A stretch of DNA of 36,431 bases. Source: Candidatus Rokuibacteriota bacterium. Lineage in GTDB: Bacteria > Methylomirabilota > Methylomirabilia > Rokubacteriales > CSP1-6. Both the position numbers and the translations under genes were made by a program. The notes beneath the pieces are model-generated. The model worked only from the letters and a program-made list of their open reading frames with translations, searched no databases and was not told the DNA's origin. Positions 1-7,917 of the stretch are shown in pieces (the stretch's first letter is position 1; every line of letters starts with the position of its first letter). The DNA is taken from contig JACPIQ010000050.1 in the NCBI GenBank assembly GCA_016188005.1, positions 1-36,431 of the forward strand, given 5' to 3'.

Positions 1-1
1 C

Positions 2-325
2 GCCATCATCGGCATCCTCGCCGCCATCGCCATCCCGCTCTACGCCAACATCCAGGCGCGGGCGCGGATCGCCAAGGCCCAGGCCGATGCCCGCACCCTC
101 GCCTCCGCCGTGAGCATGTACTCGGCCCACATGGGCTCGCTTCCGTCCCTCCTCGCGGACCTCAACTCCGCCTCCACCAACGCGGCGGGCCAGTCCGCGG
201 GCCCCTTCATGCCATCGACGCCCGCCCCGCCGGCGGGCTGGAGCAGCTACGCCTACAGCTCCACGGCCGCGGGCACCTTCACCATCTCCGCGACAGGCGA
301 CAGCACCACCGTCAGCCTGCCGTAG
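2..325 (+). CDS. Type IV pilin / GspG-like pseudopilin, N-terminus cut by window edge
   Basis: The frame is open from base 2 and starts inside the hydrophobic N-terminal helix of a class III signal protein (IIGILAAIAIPLYANIQ), followed by the usual amphipathic continuation (ARIAKAQADARTLASAV) and a short Gly/Ser/Thr-rich C-terminal part. The cleavage site and Glu5 lie upstream of the window. The stop is at 323-325. About 107 residues are visible, consistent with a small GspG/PilA-like subunit of about 120-140 residues. It is followed by two glycosyltransferases and the prepilin peptidase, so it probably belongs to the type IV pilus system encoded downstream rather than to a separate type II secretion system. 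Whether it is the major pilin cannot be told. An internal ATG at 110 is not the real start because the coding helix lies before it. Confidence 0.85.
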   Translation, partial: AIIGILAAIAIPLYANIQARARIAKAQADARTLASAVSMYSAHMGSLPSLLADLNSASTNAAGQSAGPFMPSTPAPPAGWSSYAYSSTAAGTFTISATGDSTTVSLP

Positions 326-400
326 GGATTGCGGATCGAGCGGTCTGACGGGCGAGGGAGGGGTCTCACCCCCTTCCTCGCCAGTTCCCTGCGGCTTCCC

Positions 401-2122
401 ATGGCTGTCCTGCGGCAACCGCTCCTGCTCCTCCTGCTGCTGGGCGCGGTGGCCTTCTCCGGGGTCCCCGGGTTCGATCTCGTCTGGGACGACCGGCACT
501 TCCTCCTGTACAGCGGGACCTTGACTCACGGGTCGCCCGTCGCACTCTTCAGCTCCGGCTTCGGACTCGACGGGGCGGGCAGCGGCTACTACCGCCCGCT
601 GGTGACGCTCACCTTCTTCCTCGAGCATCGCCTCTTCGGCGCAAGTCCCTCGGGCTATCACGTGATGAACGTCCTCTACCACCTGGCGGCGGCGCTGGCA
701 CTGGTCTGGGCCGGCGCGAGGCTCCTGGGTCGTCGCGAGGCAGCCTGGCTCGCCGGCCTGGTGTTCGTCCTCCACCCGATCCACACGGAGTCGGTGGCCT
801 TCGTGTCCGGGCGCACCGACATCCTGGCGACGCTCTTCTTCCTCCTGGCTGTCGGCTGCTACATGCGCTGGGCCGGCGGGCGCCCGCCGTGGGCGCTGCC
901 AGCGCTCCTGTGCTTCGCTCTGGCGCTCCTCGCCAAGGAGCCCGCCATCGCGCTCCCGGCGGTGCTGCTGGCCTGGGAGCTGACCCTGGCTCGCGCCGAG
1001 CGCGGTGCCGCCGCGCCCGCCCGGATCGCCGCCCGCCTTCTCCCATTCGTGCTCATGGCAGCCGCGTATCTCGGCGTGAGGCAGTGGGCGCTGGGATCCA
1101 TGCCCGGGCTGCCCGCCGGCCAGGAAAGCCTCGCTGCGCGGACGGCGGCTGGCGCGGAAGCTCTCGGCCGCTACCTGCTCCTCCTGGTGGCCCCCTACCC
1201 GCCCACCCCCGACATCGTGCTCGATCCCGCCACCTGGTCGTCCCGCGCCACTGCCGCCGGGCTCGCGAGCCTGCTCCTCGTGGGAACAGGGGCCGTGCTT
1301 GCCTGGCGGCACTCGAGGTTGCCCGCTTTCCTGACCTTGTGGTTTCTCCTGACGCTCCTGCCGGCCACCCCCTTCGTGCCGTGGGGGCCCGTGCAGATGG
1401 CCGAGCGGTTCCTCTACCTGCCCTCGGCGGCCTTCGCACTTTGCCTGGGCTGGGGGGGCGGGCGCTGGCTCCCGTCCCGCGCCGCCCTCCACGGCCAGCT
1501 CGCTGCCCGGCAGGGGCTGGCTGCCTGCGCGGCCGCGGCGCTCTTCCTCCTGGCTCTGGGTCTCACCCTGTACCGCAACGAGGACTGGCGCGACTCGGAA
1601 CGGCTGTTCACGCGCATGGCCAGCTCGTCACCGCACTCGTGGAAGGCGGCGGTGAACCTCGGCCATGTCTATCAGCAGCGGGACGATCTCCTGCTTGCCG
1701 CCGCTGAGTTCAGGAGGGCCCTGGCGCTCCGGCCCGATCTTCCCTCGGCGCTCATGGGGCTCGCAGTGGTGGAGAGCCGGCTCGGCATCCACGGCGAGGC
1801 CATCCGGCTGGGACGGCGCGCGCAGGCGGCCGCCCCGGGAAGCGACCTGATGGACCTGCAACTCGCCCTGATCCACAGCAACGCGGGCGATCACGCGGCC
1901 GCGGCAGAGCGGTTCGCCGAGGCGGTGCGCAAGGGCCCGCGCCGCCCGGACGCGCGGTTCCACCTGGCCCTGGAGTTGGCACGGGCCGGGCGAGAGGCCG
2001 AGGCCCGTGCAGTCCTCCGGGACGCCGAAGCCTTCTCGCGGAGCCTCGGGCTGCCCCCATCGGCCGCTGGCAGCGCTGCCGACCTGGCTCGCGCGCGCCT
2101 CCGCGAGACCCCCACCCCATGA
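401..2122 (+). CDS. TMTC-like membrane glycosyltransferase with C-terminal TPR repeats (copy 1)
   Basis: A 573-residue multi-pass membrane protein related to the TMTC/PMT GT-C glycosyltransferases, which move a sugar from a lipid-phosphate carrier to Ser/Thr of exported proteins. Visible in order: a first membrane helix; the acidic loop LVWDDRHF (about residues 26-33), the position of catalytic acid residues in GT-C enzymes; YYRPLVTLTFFLEH; HPIHTESVAFVSGRTDI; several further helices; MAERFLYLP; RNEDWRDSERLF; then at least three TPR units from about residue 400 to the C-terminus (for example LGHVYQQRDDLLLAAAEFRRAL). The start at ATG 401 is chosen because the hydrophobic segment begins right after it; an in-frame TTG at 329 would add 24 residues. 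The next gene is a paralogue overlapping by 4 bp (ATGA). The substrate is unknown; a pilin or other envelope protein is inferred from context only. Confidence 0.8.
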   Translation: MAVLRQPLLLLLLLGAVAFSGVPGFDLVWDDRHFLLYSGTLTHGSPVALFSSGFGLDGAGSGYYRPLVTLTFFLEHRLFGASPSGYHVMNVLYHLAAALALVWAGARLLGRREAAWLAGLVFVLHPIHTESVAFVSGRTDILATLFFLLAVGCYMRWAGGRPPWALPALLCFALALLAKEPAIALPAVLLAWELTLARAERGAAAPARIAARLLPFVLMAAAYLGVRQWALGSMPGLPAGQESLAARTAAGAEALGRYLLLLVAPYPPTPDIVLDPATWSSRATAAGLASLLLVGTGAVLAWRHSRLPAFLTLWFLLTLLPATPFVPWGPVQMAERFLYLPSAAFALCLGWGGGRWLPSRAALHGQLAARQGLAACAAAALFLLALGLTLYRNEDWRDSERLFTRMASSSPHSWKAAVNLGHVYQQRDDLLLAAAEFRRALALRPDLPSALMGLAVVESRLGIHGEAIRLGRRAQAAAPGSDLMDLQLALIHSNAGDHAAAAERFAEAVRKGPRRPDARFHLALELARAGREAEARAVLRDAEAFSRSLGLPPSAAGSAADLARARLRETPTP

Positions 2123-4131
2123 CCCCCCGCTTACCACCACGCCCCGATGAGCCGCGCAGCGGCGAAGAGGCCCAACCGCAACCCGAGGTCACCCACGGTC
2201 AGGCGGCGTGGTCAGACCCGCGCAGCGGCGAAGAGGCCCAACCGCAACCCGAGGTCACCCACGGTCAGGCGACGTGGACAGAGCCCGCCCGCGCTGTGTC
2301 GCTCGGCGTAGCGCTGGCGGTAGTCCTCGGCTATGCCGCCACGCTCAGCTACGATTTCGTGTGGGACGACACGCTCCTGATCCAGCGCAGCTGGCACCTG
2401 CACCAGTGGAGGTCGCTCCCCGCGGTCCTCGGCTCTCACTTCTGGGCCGAGGTCCAGGAGGCGAGCCACTACTACCGACCGCTCGTGATGCTGAGCTTCT
2501 TCCTCGATGTCCAGCTCTGGGGGCTCAACCCGGCGGGCTTCCACCTGACGAACGTGCTGGCCCACCTGGCGACGTCCCTGGCCGTGCTGGCGCTCGGCCG
2601 CAGACTCACGGGCAGTCACTGGGCCGGAGGGATCGCCGGGGTCGCCTTCGCGCTGCACCCGCTCCACTCGGAGTCTGTCGCCTTCATCTCCGGGCGCACG
2701 GATATCCTGGCGACCCTCTTCTTCCTCCTGGCGCTGCTCAGCTACGCGGCCTGGCGGGACTCGGGCCGGCACCTCCAGTACGCGCTGTCCCTCGCGGCGT
2801 TCTTCCTGGCGCTCATGGCCAAGGAGGTGGCCATCACCCTGCCCGCGATCCTGGTCCTCTACGACCGGGTTGCCGGCGGCAATTCCACGAGCCTGCGCGG
2901 CAGGCGCCGGGCGGCGCTTCGCTATGCCGGGTACGGGGCCGTGATGATCCTCTACGCGGGACTCCGCCTGGGCGCGCTCGGTCGGACGCTGGACGCGGAC
3001 CCGGACCGCTGGGGTAACCTGGGCACCCGCCTCCTCACCACCCTCGACATCGTCGCCTCCTACGCGCGCCTCACCGTCATCCCCTATCCCGCGAATGCCT
3101 ATCCGCTCATCGTGCCGGTGACCTTCCCGGGAAGCACCGGCTTCTGGCTGGCCATGGCACTTCTGGCCGTGGCGCTGGGGCTCACGGCGTGGGCGCTGCG
3201 CCACTCGCCTGTGCTGGGCTTCGGCGCCCTCTGGTTCTGGATCACGCTGCTCCCCTTCGTGGGCGTGAACCTCCTGCCCCTGTCCACGGCCATCATGGCG
3301 GAGCGCTTCCTCTACCTGCCGACCGTCGGGTTCTGTCTGGTCCTGGCCATGATCTTCTGGCGGCTGCTGGGCTCTGGGGCGCTCTCGGCCTCGAGCCAGC
3401 TTCGCCCCGCCCCGGCGCTGGCGCTGGCGGGAACCGTGCTGCTCTACGCGCTCCTCACGCTGTGGCGCAACGAGGACTGGAAGGACGACTACCGTCTGTA
3501 CTCGCGCATGGTCGAGGCCTCCCCCCACGCCGCCCTGCCGCACGTGAACCTGGCCTACACACAATTGCCGCGGGGGGAGATCGGGGCGGCCGACGCCCAT
3601 CTGCGAGAGGCCGCGAGGCTCATGCCCCGAAACCCCCGGGCCCTGGTGGGACTGGGACTCACCCGGACCCTGCTCGGCGGCCCGGAGGCGGGCCTTCACT
3701 ACGCCCTCGAGGCCCAGGCCCTGGCGCCGCGGAATTTCCACATCCTTGCCACGCTGGGCTCCATCTACCTCTACCGGGACGAGCCCACCCGCGCGGTCGC
3801 CCACCTGGAGGACTCGCTCCGCCTGAACCCCCATCAGGTGCATGCGACGCTCAACCTGGCTCTGGCCTTCTTCAGGCTCGAGCGGCAGAGCGAGGCTGAA
3901 GCCGCCCTCGTGCGCGCAGCCGACCTGGCCCGGCTCATGAGCCCCGGGCTCCCGCTGGTGGACCGGGTCACGGCCGAGATCCACGCCGGGCGCGATCCAG
4001 CACGCGCCCGCGCAGCGTGGGAGCGGTACATCGCCCGCCTGCGCGCTGCGGGCGAGCTCGTTCCAACCCAGCAGGCCGACCTCGCCTACGCCGAGGGCCA
4101 GTTGGCGAGGCTCCTCGGAGGCGGGCGATGA
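2119..4131 (+). CDS. TMTC-like membrane glycosyltransferase with C-terminal TPR repeats (copy 2)
   Basis: A 670-residue paralogue of the preceding gene. The same landmarks occur in the same order: YDFVWDDTLLIQ acidic loop, YYRPLVMLSFFLDVQLWG, HPLHSESVAFISGRTDI, LMAKEVAITLPA, MAERFLYLPTVGF, RNEDWKDDYRLYSRM, then TPR units over roughly residues 470-640. It differs by a 55-residue hydrophilic N-terminal extension made largely of two copies of a 22-residue unit (RSGEEAQPQPEVTHGQA, residues 12-55). ATG 2119 overlaps the previous stop by 4 bp, which supports translational coupling, but GTG 2296 (residue 60), just before the first membrane helix, is an alternative start that would leave the repeats untranslated. 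It overlaps pilD by 4 bp. A lipid-linked-sugar O-glycosyltransferase is the likeliest role; the acceptor is not shown. Confidence 0.8.
   Translation: MTPRLPPRPDEPRSGEEAQPQPEVTHGQAAWSDPRSGEEAQPQPEVTHGQATWTEPARAVSLGVALAVVLGYAATLSYDFVWDDTLLIQRSWHLHQWRSLPAVLGSHFWAEVQEASHYYRPLVMLSFFLDVQLWGLNPAGFHLTNVLAHLATSLAVLALGRRLTGSHWAGGIAGVAFALHPLHSESVAFISGRTDILATLFFLLALLSYAAWRDSGRHLQYALSLAAFFLALMAKEVAITLPAILVLYDRVAGGNSTSLRGRRRAALRYAGYGAVMILYAGLRLGALGRTLDADPDRWGNLGTRLLTTLDIVASYARLTVIPYPANAYPLIVPVTFPGSTGFWLAMALLAVALGLTAWALRHSPVLGFGALWFWITLLPFVGVNLLPLSTAIMAERFLYLPTVGFCLVLAMIFWRLLGSGALSASSQLRPAPALALAGTVLLYALLTLWRNEDWKDDYRLYSRMVEASPHAALPHVNLAYTQLPRGEIGAADAHLREAARLMPRNPRALVGLGLTRTLLGGPEAGLHYALEAQALAPRNFHILATLGSIYLYRDEPTRAVAHLEDSLRLNPHQVHATLNLALAFFRLERQSEAEAALVRAADLARLMSPGLPLVDRVTAEIHAGRDPARARAAWERYIARLRAAGELVPTQQADLAYAEGQLARLLGGGR
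2152..2277 (+). repeat. Tandem direct repeat, 66-bp period, two copies
   Basis: Bases 2152-2211 recur at 2218-2277 with a single mismatch (GGCGGCGTGG versus GGCGACGTGG in the unit ends), separated by 6 bp, giving a 66-bp (22-codon) period that stays in frame with the glycosyltransferase starting at 2119. The near identity at DNA level in a region whose paralogue has no equivalent suggests a recent duplication of an inserted element. The amino acid composition (Gln, Pro, Glu-rich) is unlike the membrane protein it precedes. Confidence 0.9.
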
Positions 4132-4898
4132 CAGCGCCGGGCGGGCCCGTCGCTCCTGTCCTCCTCTTCGTCGCCGGCCTCTTCGTGGGCAGCTTCCTCA
4201 ACGTCGTGATCGCTCGGCTCCCCGAGCGCCGGAGCATCGTCACCCCGCGCTCGGCCTGTCTACGCTGCGGGGCCCCCATCCCGTGGCACGACAATGTCCC
4301 GCTGCTCTCCTTCGCCCTGCTGAGAGGGCGCTGCCGCCGCTGCCGGGCCCGGATCTCGTGGCGCTATCCCGTCGTGGAGGCCGCCACCGGCTGCCTCTTC
4401 GCGCTGGCGCTGTGGCGGCGCGGGCTCTCGCTGGATCTCGTGAGCGCGCTCGTCCTGCTGGCCGCGCTCGTGGCCGTCACGGGCATCGACCTGGACCACC
4501 AGATCATCCCGGACGTCATCACGCTGCCTGGCATCGCAGCCGGGCTCGCCTGGAGCCTCGCCACGGGGCACCCTCGCTGGCTCGACGCCATCGTCGGGGC
4601 CGCTGTGGGTGGCGGGCTCTTCTGTCTGATCATCGTCGCCAGCGGCGGCGGCATGGGTGGAGGAGACATGAAGCTCGGCGCCATGCTCGGTGCCTTCCTG
4701 GGCTGGCAGCTCCTCCTCGTCGGCGTCATGGTTTCCGTGCTGGCTGGCGGCGTCGTCGCCATCACGCTGCTCGCGCTCGGGCGCCGGGGTCGCAAGGACG
4801 CCGTGCCCTTCGGACCGTTTCTCGCGCTGGGCGGCAGCGTCGCGCTCCTCTGGGGCGAGGGGATCCTCCGCTGGTACCTGACCGCGTTCGTGCGTTGA
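4128..4898 (+). CDS. pilD: Prepilin peptidase / N-methyltransferase
   Basis: A 256-residue bifunctional inner-membrane aspartic protease that cleaves class III signals after Gly and N-methylates the new N-terminal residue of pilins. The N-terminal GSFLNVVIARLP segment and two CxxC pairs (CLRC at 44-47, CRRC at 69-72) match the zinc-binding methyltransferase half. The protease half shows GIDLDHQIIPD (about 120-129) and GGGDMKLG (Asp180), the two catalytic aspartate motifs, among about seven membrane helices. Length is at the normal value for PilD. ATG 4128 overlaps the previous stop (ATGA) and has GGAGG upstream at a good distance. Its substrates are presumably the pilin-like proteins on either side. 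Confidence 0.95.
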   Translation: MTAPGGPVAPVLLFVAGLFVGSFLNVVIARLPERRSIVTPRSACLRCGAPIPWHDNVPLLSFALLRGRCRRCRARISWRYPVVEAATGCLFALALWRRGLSLDLVSALVLLAALVAVTGIDLDHQIIPDVITLPGIAAGLAWSLATGHPRWLDAIVGAAVGGGLFCLIIVASGGGMGGGDMKLGAMLGAFLGWQLLLVGVMVSVLAGGVVAITLLALGRRGRKDAVPFGPFLALGGSVALLWGEGILRWYLTAFVR

Positions 4899-5168
4899 GG
4901 CGACTCGCGCGTGAGGCGTCAGCCTCCTGACGTCAGGCATGTTCGCTTCCGAGAGTGAGTGGGTGCCCGTCATCACGGATCCGAGAGGGGACCCGCCCCA
5001 CCACGCGCCGATTCTGGGGGCTTCGGCGTTCAGCCGGGCCACAGATCGGGGGTCGTGCGCCCCGGAGCAGACCGGGCCATGCAGCAACTTCGGACCGCGC
5101 GCTTGGCCCCCTTCTTGCTAGAATTCGCCGTGAGCCAGCGTGGCGGCGGAAAGGCTGGGCAGAGGCAG
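4899..5168. other. Intergenic region between pilD and the GspH-like gene
   Basis: Two hundred and seventy bases without a convincing gene. A 6-bp stem (CGTCAG 4917-4922 / CTGACG 4927-4932, 4-base loop) follows pilD but has no T-run, so it is at best a weak terminator. A TAGAAT hexamer at 5119-5124 resembles a -10 element, but no acceptable -35 lies 16-18 bases upstream. A new transcript may start here, but the sequence does not prove it. Confidence 0.4.
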
Positions 5169-5642
5169 ATGGTCCCTCGACGCTCCGAGAGACTGACGGC
5201 GCAAGCGGGGTTCAGCCTGGCCGAGCTGCTCGTGGTCATCGCCGTCATCGGTATTCTCGCCGCCCTGACGGCGCCGTTCTTCATCAGCTACTACCAGAGC
5301 GCGGCGCTGAAGGCCGCGGCGGAAGAGCTCGTGACCTTCCTCAACCAGGGACGCCAGATCGCCATCAAGGAGAACCAGACGGTCTGCGTCCACACCACGT
5401 CGGGCGCGATCCACCTGCACGTCAACGGCTGCAGCGGAAGCACCTGGGTCGGCCCGGGCACCGACGCGTCAGGCAACTGGAAGGTCCCGCAGGGCTTCAC
5501 GCTCGCCAGCACGGCGGAACCCCAGTTCAGCTACCTCGGGGCGGCCGCGCCCGCCGCCACCTACACCGTGACGAACAGCGCCAACGGCAGGACGCTCTCG
5601 GTGACCGTGTCGGCCTCGGGCAGGGTCAACGTCGGGCCCTGA
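5169..5642 (+). CDS. GspH/FimT-like minor pseudopilin
   Basis: A 157-residue protein with a class III signal: basic leader, Gly before the mature FSLAELLVVIAVIGILAAL, Glu at position 5 of the mature protein. It should be cleaved by PilD after Gly14 and inserted at the pilus tip or base. The region after the helix contains the GspH/FimT pattern (KAAAEELVTFLNQGRQIAIK) followed by a beta-rich domain with a Cys pair (CVHTTS and NGCSGS) that could form a disulfide. ATG 5169 is chosen because it gives a normal short leader; in-frame GTG 5130 and ATG 5079 would give unusually long leaders. It is followed after 12 bp by the PilV-like gene, the usual minor-pilin order. Confidence 0.85.
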   Translation: MVPRRSERLTAQAGFSLAELLVVIAVIGILAALTAPFFISYYQSAALKAAAEELVTFLNQGRQIAIKENQTVCVHTTSGAIHLHVNGCSGSTWVGPGTDASGNWKVPQGFTLASTAEPQFSYLGAAAPAATYTVTNSANGRTLSVTVSASGRVNVGP

Positions 5643-5654
5643 GGGGAGGCGGCG

Positions 5655-6140
5655 ATGCGGCGGCTCGTCGAGAACCAGCGGGGCATGACCCTCGCGGAGA
5701 TCCTCGTCGCGATCGCCATCATCGGCGTGGGGCTCGCGGCGCTGGCCGCCGCCATTCCCCTCTCGGGCTACGGCATCCAGGAAGGAAGCCAGCTGTCCAC
5801 CGCGACCTTCCTCGCCACCGAGCGGCTCGAGCAGGCGAAGAACGCCAGTTGGACCGAGACTCCCGCGGTGGATAACCTCGGCGTGTCGTCGGGCGATGCG
5901 GCGCCCCAGAGCGGCGGGACCACCACCTTCCCCGACGAGACTGCGGTGGCGGCACCGTACACGGCCTACAGCCGCAAGGTGCGCATCACCGACTGCGGGT
6001 TGGGCGGCGGCTGTGCGGGCATCACGGACGCCAACCTGCGCCAGGCCACGGTGACGGTGACCTACCGGCCGCTGACGGGTGTGGGGCAGAGCCCGGCCAC
6101 CAAGTCGGCGACGGTGACCATGCTGATCGCCAGGCGGTGA
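5655..6140 (+). CDS. pilV: PilV/GspI-like minor pilin
   Basis: A 161-residue protein with a short basic leader and Gly before mature MTLAEILVAIAIIGVGLAAL, with Glu at mature position 5. The phrase FLATERLEQAKNASW after the helix is typical of PilV-type minor pilins, which prime pilus assembly with PilW and PilX. The C-terminal half is beta-rich with a Cys pair (DCGLGGGCAG). The start is clear: GGGGAGG lies five bases before ATG 5655. The stop codon overlaps the possible GTG start of the PilW-like gene, so these genes are probably translationally coupled. Confidence 0.85.
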   Translation: MRRLVENQRGMTLAEILVAIAIIGVGLAALAAAIPLSGYGIQEGSQLSTATFLATERLEQAKNASWTETPAVDNLGVSSGDAAPQSGGTTTFPDETAVAAPYTAYSRKVRITDCGLGGGCAGITDANLRQATVTVTYRPLTGVGQSPATKSATVTMLIARR

Positions 6141-6679
6141 CGGCGATGCCGAGGATGCTCCGGGACCAGCGCGGCTTCACCCTCACCGAGCTGCTCGTGG
6201 TGACGGCAGTGCTCGCCGTCGTGCTGGGCGCCGTGATCCTGATCCAGCAGAAGGGGCAGGAGGCCTACATCATGGGCTCGAACCGGGTGGAGACCCAGCA
6301 GAACGCCCGGGTGGCGCTGGAGCTCATGACGCGGGAGCTGCGGTCGGCGACGGCTGTCACCGCGATCCCGAGCGGCACCGACATGACCTTCGCGGACCAG
6401 AACGGGGTCTCCGTGCGGTACCAGGTCACCGGCGGCAACCTGACCCGGACGGCGGCGGGCACGACGACGACGCTCATCGGCGGCGTGCAGGCCCTGACCC
6501 TGACCTACTACTCGGCCTACGACGGTCAGACCGGCACCGGCACGACCACGGGGACGGCCTCCGCCGTCAAGGTCATCAAGCTCAATCTCGAGACGAGGAC
6601 GGAGGAAGGCGCCGGCGCCGGCTCCTTCGCGAACCAGTACGCGAAGATGGAGTCGATGGTCCGGCTCCGGAACCTGTGA
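6137..6679 (+). CDS. pilW: PilW-like minor pilin
   Basis: A 180-residue protein with class III signal: leader ending in Gly, then mature FTLTELLVVTAVLAVVLGAV with Glu at position 5. The segment VETQQNARVALELMTRELRSA is the hallmark of PilW/GspJ proteins (helix followed by the conserved RxALxxMxRELR stretch). The remainder is a Thr/Gly-rich beta domain. GTG 6137 overlaps the upstream TGA (GTGA), while ATG 6146 gives a three-residue shorter product; both fit. It lies between PilV- and PilX-like genes, as in classical minor-pilin operons. Confidence 0.85.
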   Translation: MTAMPRMLRDQRGFTLTELLVVTAVLAVVLGAVILIQQKGQEAYIMGSNRVETQQNARVALELMTRELRSATAVTAIPSGTDMTFADQNGVSVRYQVTGGNLTRTAAGTTTTLIGGVQALTLTYYSAYDGQTGTGTTTGTASAVKVIKLNLETRTEEGAGAGSFANQYAKMESMVRLRNL

Positions 6680-6693
6680 GGGGGAGACCATCC

Positions 6694-7917
6694 ATGGACG
6701 TCCGCCGACTTGTCCGAACCCTGACTGGCCAGCTGGGCGTCGCGCTGCCCATGGCCCTCATCGCGCTCCTCATCCTGACGGCGCTCGTGGTGGCCTTCTC
6801 CGTCCTCGCGACCTCCGAGCCCACCATCGCGGCCAATCAGCTCCGCGTCGCGCAGGCCCGGGCCCTGGCCGAGGCCGGCGTCGAGCGCGCCACGTGGGCT
6901 CTGACGAACGCGGCTGCGACCGGCGGGCTCGCCGACCCACTGCCCTCGCCCGTTCCGGCGCCCTACGACGGCAGCCAGCTCCTCATGGTCTCGGTGGGCG
7001 CGACGCCGGTGGGCGGCTTCCGCGTCACCGTGACCAGCGGCGCCGCGAGCAACGAGCGCAACGTCGTCGCGGTGGGCTGGGTCCCCACGGACTCGAGCAC
7101 CGACGGCCGGACCAAGGCCCACCAGCGCATCACGGCCACCCTGACCAAGATCCGGTTCCTGGACCCGCCCTGCGCGCTGTGCGTCCGCGGCGACCTGCAG
7201 GTCGGAGGCAACTCGACCATCGACTCGCGCAGCGACACGAGCTGCGGGGACAAGTCCGGGACCATCACCACGGGCAGTACGACCATCGGCAGCGGGGCGG
7301 CCGATGTCTGGGGGGCCGACGGCAACAGCACCAGGAATCAGACCGGCACAGCCCCCCCTGCCGACATCGTGAACGGCTTCAGCGCGGCCAGCTTCGACAG
7401 CTACCTCTTCACCAGCAGCGACCTGGACGCGCTGAAGGCCATCGCCAAGGCCCGCGGGACCTACTACCAGGGCGCCGTGACCTTCAACTCGTCGTTCCAG
7501 ATGCCCGACGGCATCATCTTCGTGGACACGACGACCGGCAACAACATCACCCCGTCCACCCCGTCGTCGGAGTTCGCCGCGCTCAGCATCCACGGCGGCG
7601 CCCCGGCGGCGCCCAGCGGCATCTTCAGCGGCTGGATCATCTCCAACGGCAGCATCAGCATCAGCGGCGACTTCCGGATGCACGGCATGGTGTACGCCGT
7701 CAACGACATCTCCTACACGGGGACGGGGACAGGGGAGATCGTCGGCCAGATGATCTCGCAGAATATCCGCGATACCGTCGCCACGACCGTCGACACCAAC
7801 ACGGGCGGCAACGCCGCCGTCATCTACAACTGCGCCTACGCCAAGACGGGCGGCGGCCAGATCCCGCAGAGCTGGTTCCTCAAGGCAGGCACGTACAAGG
7901 AAGTCGCCGACCCGTGA
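6694..7917 (+). CDS. PilX-like pilus assembly protein with long beta-rich C-terminus
   Basis: A 407-residue protein. The N-terminus has a basic leader, LGVALPMALIALLILTALVV and then RVAQARALAEAGVERATWAL, the signature of PilX N-terminal domain proteins that join the minor-pilin tip complex. It lacks Glu at mature position 5 (VALPM after the Gly), as PilX/GspK relatives often do. The C-terminal 280 residues are rich in Gly, Ser, Thr and Asn with repeated short strands (GDLQVGGNSTIDSRSD, GTITTGSTTIGSG, WIISNGSISISGD), suggesting a beta-solenoid or adhesin-like surface domain. ATG 6694 has GGGGGAG eight bases upstream; an in-frame GTG at 6676 overlaps the previous gene. A GTG start of the next gene overlaps its stop. 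Confidence 0.75.
   Translation: MDVRRLVRTLTGQLGVALPMALIALLILTALVVAFSVLATSEPTIAANQLRVAQARALAEAGVERATWALTNAAATGGLADPLPSPVPAPYDGSQLLMVSVGATPVGGFRVTVTSGAASNERNVVAVGWVPTDSSTDGRTKAHQRITATLTKIRFLDPPCALCVRGDLQVGGNSTIDSRSDTSCGDKSGTITTGSTTIGSGAADVWGADGNSTRNQTGTAPPADIVNGFSAASFDSYLFTSSDLDALKAIAKARGTYYQGAVTFNSSFQMPDGIIFVDTTTGNNITPSTPSSEFAALSIHGGAPAAPSGIFSGWIISNGSISISGDFRMHGMVYAVNDISYTGTGTGEIVGQMISQNIRDTVATTVDTNTGGNAAVIYNCAYAKTGGGQIPQSWFLKAGTYKEVADP

Noticed and set aside
4928-4935. TGACGTCA palindrome after pilD
   Set aside because: An isolated 8-bp palindrome in GC-rich DNA; no second copy or promoter nearby to support an operator.
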